Assembly (NCBI GenBank): GCA_028689615.1 | Contig: JAQVCV010000038.1 | Location: forward strand, 1 to 43,505 | Length of the DNA stretch: 43,505 bases | From: Bacteroidales bacterium | GTDB taxonomy: Bacteria > Bacteroidota > Bacteroidia > Bacteroidales > TTA-H9 | Reading direction: 5' to 3' | In this document: in pieces, positions 8,542 to 16,490 of the stretch | Numbering within the stretch: the first letter of the stretch is position 1 | Layout: each line of letters starts with the position of its first letter | Made by a program: the position numbers and the translations under genes | The notes under the pieces: generated by a model | Seen by the model: the letters and a program-made list of their open reading frames with translations, nothing else | Databases searched by the model: none | Told to the model about the DNA's origin: nothing

Positions 8542-9813
8542 TTACTTGAGCCATTGGTTGAGTTGTTGCAAAACAAGTGCGCGGTTCCTCTCGTCAAGGG
8601 AGTTGATTCTGATTCCATGACAGGCACCCGGAGCCACAACTCTTAGTGCGTTGGTTGCTGTTGTGGTGAGTGCTGCTGATGCGCTCCATGGATCGTTGCC
8701 ACCATAAATGTAGATGATGTTGTTGCCTTTCAAGGCAATGAAATCGCGTACCTTGTGCAGGGTCAGCGGGTTGAACTGGTACTTCACCCCTTTGGGCGCC
8801 AGCGGCTGGTTGCTGATGTAGCCGCTTTTAATGGAGAGGAGGTTCCCAACGCCGGTGGTGTCGTAGCGGTAATAGCCAATCTCGGTATAGGCCTGGTAGA
8901 AGAAGGGTTGGGTGGCGTCCATGCCGGGGTGGGTGAAGTTATCGAGGCCCACCACGGCCGACAGGTAGAGATAAAGCTCACGAGGTGCAGCGTCGGGTGC
9001 GGGAATTTTGTTGGCTTTGTGCCCCCATTGCCAGAAGGAAAACGGGTATTCAAGCACCATGTAATCGAGGGTGCTGTCGGGGGACATGGCCCAAGTCAGA
9101 TTTCTTTTAGTTACTTGATTTTGAAGGAGTTTAACTACCTCTTGTCGATTTTTTAATACCAACTGCTGAAAGGCGGTAATTTTATTCCGGGTATCGGCAT
9201 CACCCACGTTTTTCAGGAACCATAGCTCGCGCGGGTCTTCCTGCGCTATGTTGTAAGGGGCAACGTAAGCCACGGTAGCATCGGCATCATCGGGGAAAAA
9301 GGTGCGGTGATACACGGCTGTCTGCCCCCCTTTGCTAATGCCCGTGGTGACCCACTTCCCTGTGTAGATTTCTTTTAACAACGTAATGATGTGGTGATGA
9401 TCGGCAGCGGCGTTTTCAACGGTAAGGTAGTCCCAGGGCTGCCCTTCGGGCCGCGACTGCGAAAAATAGCGGTGCTCTACCACTACCTGATTGGATTGAA
9501 GCAGAGCAGCGAGTTCTTCTTCAAAATAGGCGTTGTTGGCATAGTCGGCGCTGTAGCCTTCTGTAGTCATTACCATGGTTTTTTTGAACCCCCGGTGCGA
9601 TAGAAAGGCGCGTTGAGTGAAGTTTCCTTTTTCGGGGTGTTGGTGGTCAAGTGGTTGGCTAATCCACAGTGTGAACGATTCGGTAAAGCCTGGTGCTGGA
9701 GTTTTGGCCTCGGCTTTTACCCCGGGCAGTTGGTTGAGTCTTTCGGTCAGGGTCAGGCTGCTGGCTGAAAACCCGAGCGCAATGACAACGATAAGGGTGA
9801 TGATTTTTTTCAT
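8542..9813 (-). CDS. Secreted S37-family (PS-10) serine peptidase, tripeptidyl-aminopeptidase-like
   Basis: A 423-residue alpha/beta-hydrolase peptidase. Residues 1-19 are a signal peptide (MKKIITLIVVIALGFSASS). The nucleophile is Ser160 in TTGISKGGQTAVYHR. The probable acid lies in YGGNDPWSA and the histidine in PGACHGIR, the order expected for family S37 tripeptidyl aminopeptidases. Such enzymes trim peptides from the N terminus outside the cytoplasm. The gene starts only 14 bp after the last codon of the broken racemase-family frame (9828-10757), so both probably came from one transcript starting near 10784. Its position behind a hydroxyproline dehydratase operon suggests work on proline- or hydroxyproline-rich peptides, which is inference. 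Confidence 0.82.
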   Translation of the reverse strand: MKKIITLIVVIALGFSASSLTLTERLNQLPGVKAEAKTPAPGFTESFTLWISQPLDHQHPEKGNFTQRAFLSHRGFKKTMVMTTEGYSADYANNAYFEEELAALLQSNQVVVEHRYFSQSRPEGQPWDYLTVENAAADHHHIITLLKEIYTGKWVTTGISKGGQTAVYHRTFFPDDADATVAYVAPYNIAQEDPRELWFLKNVGDADTRNKITAFQQLVLKNRQEVVKLLQNQVTKRNLTWAMSPDSTLDYMVLEYPFSFWQWGHKANKIPAPDAAPRELYLYLSAVVGLDNFTHPGMDATQPFFYQAYTEIGYYRYDTTGVGNLLSIKSGYISNQPLAPKGVKYQFNPLTLHKVRDFIALKGNNIIYIYGGNDPWSASAALTTTATNALRVVAPGACHGIRINSLDERNRALVLQQLNQWLK

Positions 9814-9827
9814 GGTTTCAGATGTTT

Positions 9828-10757
9828 TTACATTTCATTTACGTACAATACTCCTTCTTCAATAAGTTCCACGTCAACCAACAGACTGTAACCAATGGAT
9901 GGGTGGTCTGTTTTTAATTTGTTGATTATCTGGTTTAAAATTATTTCATCTCCGGTTATTCCTCTAACAATCACCGAGGCACTTAAGGGTTGATAAAGGG
10001 CCGCTGTAATAGCCGACGGAATGATGCCGGGTGACCGGTCGGGTTAACATCCGGCATAAACTACAGCTTGTGTCAGGTGGTTGTCTGATTCATACACGAA
10101 TATCACCGCGTGTGGCTGCGTTTCTTCTCTGGTTTTAGGGTTGGTAAAATTGAAGCTCAATGAGGCGGCTTGCAAAATCATTCGTGCAAAATCTTCCAGT
10201 TTTTGTGCGATTGCTGCTGGTTGGTCTGATCTGATACCCAATTCACGCATCTGGGCAACTATGTAGAAATCATCAGCAAACAGTTTGGTAAGGTTCACAA
10301 GTCCTAGCCCGGGGATGCCAACTAGTTGTTTCTCGCCGGGCAGGTTAATTTCAACAGGTTCAACTTGACAACGAAATTTATTCCGATGGGTTGCATGAAT
10401 CCGACATTGCATTTTGTCGAAGTAGGTTGTTCGGTTAAAAGGAATTTCGGAACAACTCAATTGAGACATCGCTTTAAAAATCGATGCTGCTATTAAGGCA
10501 TCGATACCGTGTATTTTTGATGCAGAAGGGATTAGTCTGATTGGGCTTTGGTTGGTTTTTTTCTGTTCTGAATCGTTCCAAAGCCATGCATGGTGAGGGG
10601 TGGCATGATCAATCCTGCGCAGTTGTTTGCGTAAGGCTTCGGCAGTTGCCGCTTGGGAATAGGCCGACGTTGTATGGTCAGGCTGATAGGAGGCAACAAA
10701 CCTCACCGGTTCTCCAGCAATAAGGAGTGTTGATGTAACAAATTTTTGTGAATCCAT
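9828..10757 (-). pseudogene. Degenerate proline racemase / hydroxyproline epimerase family gene with in-frame TAA
   Basis: A frame of 309 codons is open except for one TAA at 10046-10044; the upstream part (237 codons) and the 71 codons after the stop are in the same frame. Together they align by eye with the proline racemase fold: TLLIAGEPVRFV matches the family start (SHTAGEPTRIV), GLGLVNLTKLFADDFYIV matches the central motif, and directly after the stop comes PDRSPGIIPSA where active enzymes have DRSPCGTGTSA. Both catalytic cysteines are gone: MCGHGT reads SKIHGI (residues 80-85), and the second Cys codon is absent. The start is ATG 10757, because the frame further upstream is a terminator stem and the -7 box TAACTTTG (10784-10791). 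It is either a decaying gene or a truncated pseudoenzyme. It sits between hypD and the S37 peptidase. Confidence 0.72.
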
Positions 10758-10783
10758 TCTGGGTGCACAATTTCTGGTTGTGG

Positions 10784-10791
10784 CAAAGTTA
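10784..10791 (-). promoter_or_regulatory. Promoter -7 box of the racemase-like/peptidase unit
   Basis: TAACTTTG on the minus strand (exact TAnnTTTG), 27 nt before ATG 10757 and just after the hypD terminator. It shows that the racemase-like gene has its own promoter and decides its start codon. Confidence 0.6.
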
Positions 10792-10802
10792 GGTAAGAAA
10801 AC

Positions 10803-10830
10803 TTTGTCAGCCGCGATAGCGGCTGACAAA
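10803..10830 (-). terminator. Terminator hairpin after hypD
   Basis: A perfect 12-bp stem (10803-10814 with 10819-10830) with a 4-base loop (GATA on the + strand), followed on the minus strand by GTTTTCTT. It ends the hypE-hypD transcript 29 bp after the hypD stop. Confidence 0.8.
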
Positions 10831-10858
10831 CGGTTTTTAACTCTTCCGTGTTCGGTGT

Positions 10859-13225
10859 TTAGTCGCCGTGGTGTTCGGTTCTTCTGATGATCTCCTCCTG
10901 CAGGTCTTCACCCAGGTCGTTGAAATAGTCGCTGTAACCGGCTACCCGTACAATAAGATCGCGGTATTTTTCGGGGTGCTGTCGGGCATCGCGCAGGGTG
11001 TCGGCTGAAACCACGTTGAACTGAATGTGATGACCGTCCATTCTGAAGTAGCTTCTTATGAGGGCAGTGAGTTTTTTGTAGCTCTCGGGGTCGTCGAAGA
11101 AAGAGGGGGTGAATTTCTGATTGAGCAAGGTTCCTCCGGTTTTGATGTGGTCAATTTTTGCAGCCGATCGCACCACGGCTGAGGGTCCGTGTTGGTCGGC
11201 ACCCTGCACGGGACTGATCCCTTCTGAAAGGGGAGTTCCTGCAAGGCGTCCGTCGGGGGTAGCACCAGTAACCTGTCCGAAGTAGATGTGGCACGTGGTG
11301 GGGAGCATGTTGATTCGGTAGGTAGCACCACGGGGTGAAGGGCGACCATCAACTGCATTAAAAAAGATGTTGAAGATTTCAACAGCGTGGTTGTCGGCGG
11401 TGTCGTCGTCGTTGCCCCATTTAGGGGTTTTGAAAACCAGCATTCGCCTGAGTTCTTCATAATCTGCGAAGTTGTTGTCGAGGGCTTTCACCATGCTTTC
11501 AAGGGTGAGGGTCTTGCGGTCGTACACGTGAAGTTTAATGGCAGTGAGGCTGTCGGTGAGGCTTCCCAATCCAACACCCTGCAGGTAGCTGGTGTTGTAA
11601 CGAGCTCCACCGGCGTTGTAGTCGCGGGCATTGGCTATGCAATCGTCAATCAGCAGCGAGAGGAAGGGGGCAGGCAGGTGGGTGGCAAACAGTCCTTCGA
11701 TGAGGTTGTTGCCTTTAATTTTCATGTCAACAAAGTAATTTACTTGTTCTTTGAAGGCTTTCATCAACCGATCGAAGGTGTCGAGCGTTGATAGATCTCC
11801 GGAGGCGATTCCCGCTTGTTGGCCGGTTCTTTTGTCGAAGCCGTTGTGGAGGGTGATTTCAAAAATTTTGGTGAGGTTGAAGTACCCTGTGAGGATGTAG
11901 GCTTCGGTTCCGAAGGCTCCGCTCTCCACGCAACCCGATGCTCCGCCATGTCGCGCATCTTCAGGGCTTTTGCCCTGTCGCATCAGTTCCTGCACGATGG
12001 CATCGGTGTTGAACAGGCTGGGTTGCCCAAATCCAGTCCGGGTGATGTCGAGGGTTTTGTGAATCAGCCGGTCCGGGTTTTTTTTACTGATTTGTACCAT
12101 GCTGCTGGGTTGTAGCAGTCGCATCTCCTGAATTACCTCAAGCAACAGGTAGGTGAGTTCGTTCACGGCATCAGAGCCGTCGGTTTTTACTCCACCCAGA
12201 TTGATAAGAGCAAAGTCGGTGTAGGTGTTGCTTTCCAGCGCAGTCACCCCTATTTTTGGGGGAGCAGGGTGGTTGTTGAATTTAATCCAGAAGCAGTGGA
12301 GCAGCTCGCGGGCTTGTTCGCGGTCGAGGCGTCCTTCGGCCAGATCGCGCTGGTAAAAGGGGAGAAGGTGCTGATCGAGCCTGCCTGGGTTGAACGAATC
12401 CCAGGGGTTGAGTTCGGTAATCACGCCGAGGTGTATAAACCAGTAGTGTTGAAGGGCTTCGTGGAGGGTTTCGGGGGCACGGGCGGGCACTTTCCTGCAG
12501 ATGGCAGCCATTTGTTGCAACTCTATTTTGCGTTGCGAATCGGCAGAGGCTTCGGCCAGGCGGTCGAGTTCATCGGCGTGGCGGTCAGCTAGTTTTATCA
12601 GAGCTTGGGCGGCCAATTCCATCCCTTCCAGTTCGTCGAGTTTGATGCTGATTGACGTATCGTTGTGGTAATCGAGGCAGCGACGACTCTCTTCTATGTC
12701 GTTGAGAAGGTCGAGCATTCCTTTGTTCCACATCTTGTTTCCCAGCACGGTATGCCCTGGGGCACGCTGTTCCTGAAATTCGGTAAAGATGCCGGCGGCA
12801 TAGGCCTTTTTCCATTCGGGGGTCATCCGGTTCATCATCCGGTCGCGGTGGGTTTTTCCTTCCCAGAACGGGATTACAACATCGCGGTAAGCCTGACGGA
12901 CCGATTCGTCGGATTTGAACGACACCTTTGGCCTGTTGTGAAGCACTTCGAGGTCGTGAAGCGAGTGGAGGGTCACCTCGGGATAGGTGGGTGTAGCTTT
13001 AGGGGCAGGTCCCCGTTCGCCAACGATGAGTTCTCCCGGGTTGATGCAGATAGATTTGTGTTGAAATATGTGGAGCAGGCAGTGCCCACGTTGCACAGGA
13101 GCCGGTTGGCCAACTGCGGTTTTGCTTTTATAAAAATCGGTAACCAGCAGGGCTCTTTCGGCGCTGATACGGTTTTCGGCCTGGAGGCTTTGTTGCCTGA
13201 GTTTTTCTACACGTGAAGTGATCAT
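10859..13225 (-). CDS. hypD: Trans-4-hydroxy-L-proline dehydratase (glycyl radical enzyme)
   Basis: Glycyl radical enzyme that dehydrates trans-4-hydroxy-L-proline to pyrroline-5-carboxylate, which a reductase then turns into proline. The 788 residues carry the radical cysteine Cys432 in GGASGCVESG and the glycyl-radical Gly763 in VRVAGYSDYF. The substrate-binding residues I remember for the Clostridioides difficile enzyme (His160, Asp278, Ser334, Cys434, Glu436, Gly765) all appear at a constant offset of two: His158, Asp276, Ser332, Cys432, Glu434, Gly763. That separates it from pyruvate formate-lyase and glycerol or choline enzymes. It follows hypE by 32 bp and ends at a strong terminator. 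The usual partner, a P5C reductase gene, is not nearby. The radical is destroyed by oxygen, so use is anaerobic. Confidence 0.92.
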   Translation of the reverse strand: MITSRVEKLRQQSLQAENRISAERALLVTDFYKSKTAVGQPAPVQRGHCLLHIFQHKSICINPGELIVGERGPAPKATPTYPEVTLHSLHDLEVLHNRPKVSFKSDESVRQAYRDVVIPFWEGKTHRDRMMNRMTPEWKKAYAAGIFTEFQEQRAPGHTVLGNKMWNKGMLDLLNDIEESRRCLDYHNDTSISIKLDELEGMELAAQALIKLADRHADELDRLAEASADSQRKIELQQMAAICRKVPARAPETLHEALQHYWFIHLGVITELNPWDSFNPGRLDQHLLPFYQRDLAEGRLDREQARELLHCFWIKFNNHPAPPKIGVTALESNTYTDFALINLGGVKTDGSDAVNELTYLLLEVIQEMRLLQPSSMVQISKKNPDRLIHKTLDITRTGFGQPSLFNTDAIVQELMRQGKSPEDARHGGASGCVESGAFGTEAYILTGYFNLTKIFEITLHNGFDKRTGQQAGIASGDLSTLDTFDRLMKAFKEQVNYFVDMKIKGNNLIEGLFATHLPAPFLSLLIDDCIANARDYNAGGARYNTSYLQGVGLGSLTDSLTAIKLHVYDRKTLTLESMVKALDNNFADYEELRRMLVFKTPKWGNDDDTADNHAVEIFNIFFNAVDGRPSPRGATYRINMLPTTCHIYFGQVTGATPDGRLAGTPLSEGISPVQGADQHGPSAVVRSAAKIDHIKTGGTLLNQKFTPSFFDDPESYKKLTALIRSYFRMDGHHIQFNVVSADTLRDARQHPEKYRDLIVRVAGYSDYFNDLGEDLQEEIIRRTEHHGD

Positions 13226-13257
13226 GGTATGAAAATATTTTTTGGTGATCGATTTGT

Positions 13258-14055
13258 TTATCCGCCCTCCTTCACCCAGAAGCCTGCCTGATTAAACAAG
13301 CTGATGGCTTCGCGGGTGTTGGGTGTGGCGTGATGGTTTGGTAGTTTGGGAGACGGAAGAAGCCCAAGGGCTTCGTATTTGTGTTGTCCCAGGCGGTGGA
13401 AGGGAAGAATGTCAACTCGTTCCACTGGTTGCCTGATAGATTGAAGCAGTTGCAACGATGCTGAAAGTTCTTCACGCGTATCGTTGATTCCCGGGATCAA
13501 CGGGATTCTAATGATTAGTTGGAGGTTGGGGTTGTTGAGCGATTTCAGGTTTTCAACAATAACCTTGTTGTTTTGGCCTGTGGCTTCCAAATGTTTGTTA
13601 CCGTGAGTGGTTTTTATGTCCAACAGGAGCATGTTGGTGGCTTCGGCAACCCTGGTAAATATTTCGCGACTGGCAAAACCACTGGTGTCCACAGCGGTAT
13701 GAATTCCTTCTTCGTGGCACATCCTGAGCATCGAGAGGAGGAAGTCGGGTTGCAAAAGGGGTTCTCCTCCTGAGAAAGTAACTCCTCCATTGCTCTCTTC
13801 GTAGCAAAGTCTGTCGCGCAGGATGGTATTAACAACAGCCTGGTCTGAAATGCTGTAACCAACGTTTTCGTCTGCAATTGTCGATTTCCCGTCGAGTGTT
13901 TCAGTTTTGCGAATTTTGGTGATGCCAGTGGCCTGGCTTTCGGGGTTGTGACACCAAAAGCAGCGCAAGGGACACCCTTTCAGGAATACTGTGCTGCGGA
14001 TTCCCGGCCCGTCGTGTACAGAATAGCGGCGGATATCGAATACGATCCCGTTCAT
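13258..14055 (-). CDS. hypE: Glycyl radical enzyme activase (radical SAM) for HypD
   Basis: Radical SAM protein that puts the glycyl radical on its partner, here surely HypD encoded 32 bp downstream. The 265 residues from ATG 14055 begin MNGIVFDIRRYSVHDGPGIR, the standard activase start; an ATG 36 bp further upstream would add an unusual tail. The SAM cluster is GCPLRCFWCHNPES (C-x3-C-x2-C), followed by GGVTFSGGEPLLQ and the LLLDIKTT motif. Many activases of this group carry an insert with extra ferredoxin-like clusters after the CxxxCxxC. Here the insert is about 35 residues with no cysteines, so this is a one-cluster enzyme like the pyruvate formate-lyase activase. A TATATTTG box at 14235-14242 may drive hypE-hypD. 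Confidence 0.92.
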   Translation of the reverse strand: MNGIVFDIRRYSVHDGPGIRSTVFLKGCPLRCFWCHNPESQATGITKIRKTETLDGKSTIADENVGYSISDQAVVNTILRDRLCYEESNGGVTFSGGEPLLQPDFLLSMLRMCHEEGIHTAVDTSGFASREIFTRVAEATNMLLLDIKTTHGNKHLEATGQNNKVIVENLKSLNNPNLQLIIRIPLIPGINDTREELSASLQLLQSIRQPVERVDILPFHRLGQHKYEALGLLPSPKLPNHHATPNTREAISLFNQAGFWVKEGG

Positions 14056-14126
14056 TTTTTTAAAAGAAAATTGATGATAACAAAAAGCCAATAACCGGTG
14101 GTTGGTTGTGCCACGGGTTTATGAAA

Positions 14127-14155
14127 CCTGTGTGGATGCTAACACATCCAGCAGG
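14127..14155 (-). promoter_or_regulatory. Hairpin in the hypE leader
   Basis: TGGATG (14133-14138) pairs with CATCCA (14145-14150), and CCTG (14127-14130) with CAGG (14152-14155), leaving a small bulge. It would lie in the roughly 170-nt leader of a transcript starting near 14228. Role unknown. Confidence 0.3.
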
Positions 14156-14234
14156 CGAACAATCCCTTTCCGTTGTTGTGGTAGAGGGTTGGGTATGATT
14201 TGTAGTGCAATTTCATTCCTTTGGCTTCAGGATG

Positions 14235-14242
14235 CAAATATA
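14235..14242 (-). promoter_or_regulatory. Candidate promoter -7 box of hypE-hypD
   Basis: TATATTTG on the minus strand (exact TAnnTTTG), 180 nt upstream of the hypE ATG. No clear -33 element is seen, so confidence is moderate. Confidence 0.45.
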
Positions 14243-14333
14243 TCAAATTTGTTTGCTGACATCAGATTTGAGAATCTTTTTTGGTGCAATTATAACATTA
14301 TTGTTGACTGCTTGTTTGCCCGAAAACCGTTGC

Positions 14334-14341
14334 TACATTTG
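14334..14341 (+). promoter_or_regulatory. Promoter -7 box of the 14373 gene
   Basis: TACATTTG, exact TAnnTTTG, 31 nt before the ATG. A TTTG at 14315-14318 is a little close (15 nt) for -33. Confidence 0.5.
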
Positions 14342-14372
14342 CAGCACCGTTTTTTAGGTCAAATATTAGTGT

Positions 14373-14774
14373 ATGAGTCTGATTGCCCGACTGTTTTTGC
14401 GATTAGTCCCGATTGTTTTGGTTGCGTTGACTGCCTTCTTCACGTTGGTTGATAACCAGCAGCGGTGGCTTCAATCTTTTTCGCCTGGCGAGGGTGTGGT
14501 TTATCAGTTCCAAGACGAGGATTGTGTTTTCGGGTCGTTGATCATCCCTTTTCACAATCCGGCCGGCAATGCCCTGAAGGTGGAATACTCTTTTGTTTTT
14601 GCACCGGAAAAAAAGTTGTTTAAACAAAAGGTTTGTCAGTGCTATCATGTGCGCGACAGTTTGCATGGCCGACGAATTTTTCCGATTGCCGCCGGGGTGG
14701 CGTTGATGTTGCGCAATACGAGTTTCAGGTTTTTGCAACACTCGTGGTTGATGCATCTGTTTTTAAGGTGTTAG
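14373..14774 (+). CDS. Small membrane-anchored protein of unknown function
   Basis: A 133-residue protein I do not recognise. Residues about 8-27 form one hydrophobic segment (LRLVPIVLVALTAFFTLV), so the N terminus is a membrane anchor or uncleaved signal. The rest is soluble and would face the periplasm. Near residues 86-90 there are two close cysteines (KVCQCYH) that could bind metal or form a disulfide, but no family motif is seen. An exact -7 box lies 31 nt upstream, which supports it being a real gene. It is divergent from hypE and about 220 bp ahead of the permease gene at 14999. Confidence 0.6.
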   Translation: MSLIARLFLRLVPIVLVALTAFFTLVDNQQRWLQSFSPGEGVVYQFQDEDCVFGSLIIPFHNPAGNALKVEYSFVFAPEKKLFKQKVCQCYHVRDSLHGRRIFPIAAGVALMLRNTSFRFLQHSWLMHLFLRC

Positions 14775-14998
14775 CCGTGTTTAGTTGATCTCTATGGATT
14801 TGGTCTGTTGCCAACTGCTGGTGTGGTTTGCTGATAATTAAAACCAGTCGCCGGTTTGTTCTTGCAATGGCTATGTGTGATCCATATCTGCCCTATTCGG
14901 GTATCAGAGGTTCCCTTTCATAATTGCTAATCCGGTTTGGGCGTCGTGGAAGGGGTGTTGAGTTTTTAAACCGGGCACCTTAATTTAAGTATTCTGTT

Positions 14999-16300
14999 AT
15001 GTTTCATTTCAAGAATTTTTCTAAAGCAGTTTTTCTGCTTTTCTTGTTGTTATTTGTATCAAGTCAGGCTTTTGCTTCCGGTACCATGCCTTCCCCTGTC
15101 GGAATCAGGCTTGAATTCATTCTTTTTGCCCTAACTTTGGTTGGAGTGGCCCTGTTTCACAACAAGACCATGTACGTGGCCCTCACAGGGTTGTCGCTGG
15201 TATTGATTTCCAAGTTTGTTTTTGTGTCAGATTTTTCGTTGATGCATCATCTAATTGGTGGAGGAGGCGAAGAGGGGGAGTGGCGCACGTTGGTTAACCT
15301 CATTGGTTTGTTATTTGGTTTTGGTATTCTTGCCAAGTACTTTGAGGAGTCGGGTGTGCCGGATTTGTTGCCCAAATACCTGCCCGATGATTGGAAGGGT
15401 GGTTTGGTTCTGTTGGCTTTGGTGATGGTTTTATCGAGTTTTCTCGACAACATTGCTGCTGCCATGATAGGGGGAACCATAGCCTTGGTGGTTTACAAAG
15501 GTCGTGTTCATATCGGGTTTCTGGCGGCTATAATTGCTGCCAGCAATGCCGGAGGAGCTGGCAGTGTGGTTGGCGATACCACCACCACTCTGATGTGGAT
15601 TGACGGGGTAAGTCCGCTCGATGTTACGCATGCTTTTATTGCCTCGGTTGGTGCTTTTCTGGTTTTTGGAGTATTTGGTGCTATGCAACAGCATAATTAC
15701 CAGCCTATTCAGGCTGATCCTAAGCCTGGCTTGAAGATCGACTCCGGGAAACTCATTATTGTGGCGTTGATCCTGGTTTTTGCCATCCTTGCCAACGCTT
15801 TCCTTGATTTTCCGGCTGTGGGTGTCTGGGTTGCCATTCTGATTGGAAACTTCTTTCGCAAGGCGCAATGGAGCGAGATCAAGCACTCGTGGCAGGGTAC
15901 CGTGTTTCTTACTTCGCTGGTTCTGACTGCCTCGCTGATGCCTGTTGACGAGTTGCCGGCAGCCTCATGGCAGACTGCCTTTTCGCTGGGTTTTGTGAGC
16001 GCTGTATTCGATAATATCCCCCTCACCAAACTCTGTCTCGAACAAGGTGGCTACGACTGGGGTGTGCTGGCCTACACTGTGGGTTTCGGTGGTTCCATGA
16101 TCTGGTTTGGTTCGTCGGCCGGGGTGGCACTCACCAACAAGTTCCCCGAAGGCCGGTCGGTATTTCAATACGTGAAGCATGGCTGGCATGTTATTGTGGC
16201 TTACATAGTGGGTTTCTTCATAATGCTGGGTCTGGTTGGCTGGCATCCGCACGCTCCGCATAAGGTGAGCCGTCAGGCAACAACCGAGCAGGTTCACTAA
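14999..16300 (+). CDS. NhaD/ArsB-type ion transporter permease
   Basis: A 433-residue membrane protein of the citrate/arsenite/NhaD ion transporter superfamily. An N-terminal hydrophobic stretch ends like a signal peptide (SSQAFASG). About eleven further membrane helices follow in two halves, each with a DN motif: SSFLDNIAAAM in the first half and SAVFDNIPLTK in the second. NAGGAGSVVGDTTTTLMW matches the NhaD family motif. Compared with the gene at 1-1318 the order of motifs is the same but overall similarity is low. Na+/H+ exchange is therefore plausible, but another anion or cation substrate cannot be excluded. A clear terminator follows at 16321-16359. Confidence 0.82.
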   Translation: MFHFKNFSKAVFLLFLLLFVSSQAFASGTMPSPVGIRLEFILFALTLVGVALFHNKTMYVALTGLSLVLISKFVFVSDFSLMHHLIGGGGEEGEWRTLVNLIGLLFGFGILAKYFEESGVPDLLPKYLPDDWKGGLVLLALVMVLSSFLDNIAAAMIGGTIALVVYKGRVHIGFLAAIIAASNAGGAGSVVGDTTTTLMWIDGVSPLDVTHAFIASVGAFLVFGVFGAMQQHNYQPIQADPKPGLKIDSGKLIIVALILVFAILANAFLDFPAVGVWVAILIGNFFRKAQWSEIKHSWQGTVFLTSLVLTASLMPVDELPAASWQTAFSLGFVSAVFDNIPLTKLCLEQGGYDWGVLAYTVGFGGSMIWFGSSAGVALTNKFPEGRSVFQYVKHGWHVIVAYIVGFFIMLGLVGWHPHAPHKVSRQATTEQVH

Positions 16301-16320
16301 ATAATTCTGAAAAAAATAAC

Positions 16321-16359
16321 AGCCGTTGTTGTTGATTTTCAATAACAACGGCTTTTTTT
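16321..16359 (+). terminator. Intrinsic terminator after the permease gene
   Basis: AGCCGTTGTT (16321-16330) pairs perfectly with AACAACGGCT (16344-16353), followed by a run of T. It lies 20 bp after the stop. Confidence 0.9.
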
Positions 16360-16388
16360 GTAAAACCCTTTGTGTGTTTTTTACTGAA

Positions 16389-16482
16389 TTTGTTTAATGT
16401 TTATTTGAAAATATTAAACAAAATATTTCCACCCGTGTTTCTAAGATTGTGTTTAAGAAATTATAGTCAAACATTAAACAAA
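16389..16482. repeat. Inverted repeat upstream of the FAS1 lipoprotein gene
   Basis: TTTGTTTAATGTTT (16389-16402) and its perfect inverse complement AAACATTAAACAAA (16469-16482) flank about 66 bp directly before the ATG at 16491. The core ATTAAACAAA also occurs at 16413-16422. The stretch is very A+T rich. It could be an operator or a structured leader; no regulator can be named. Confidence 0.5.
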
Positions 16483-16490
16483 TAAATACT

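Noticed and set aside
10758-10829. Upstream extension of the racemase-like frame to 10829
   Set aside because: It consists of the hypD terminator stem and the -7 box TAACTTTG; homology to the racemase family begins after ATG 10757.
11387-13216. Long plus-strand frames within hypD
   Set aside because: Shadows caused by codon bias of hypD; no recognisable protein.
14775-14998. Possible small RNA before the permease gene
   Set aside because: No exact promoter box and no clear terminator; nothing to support it.
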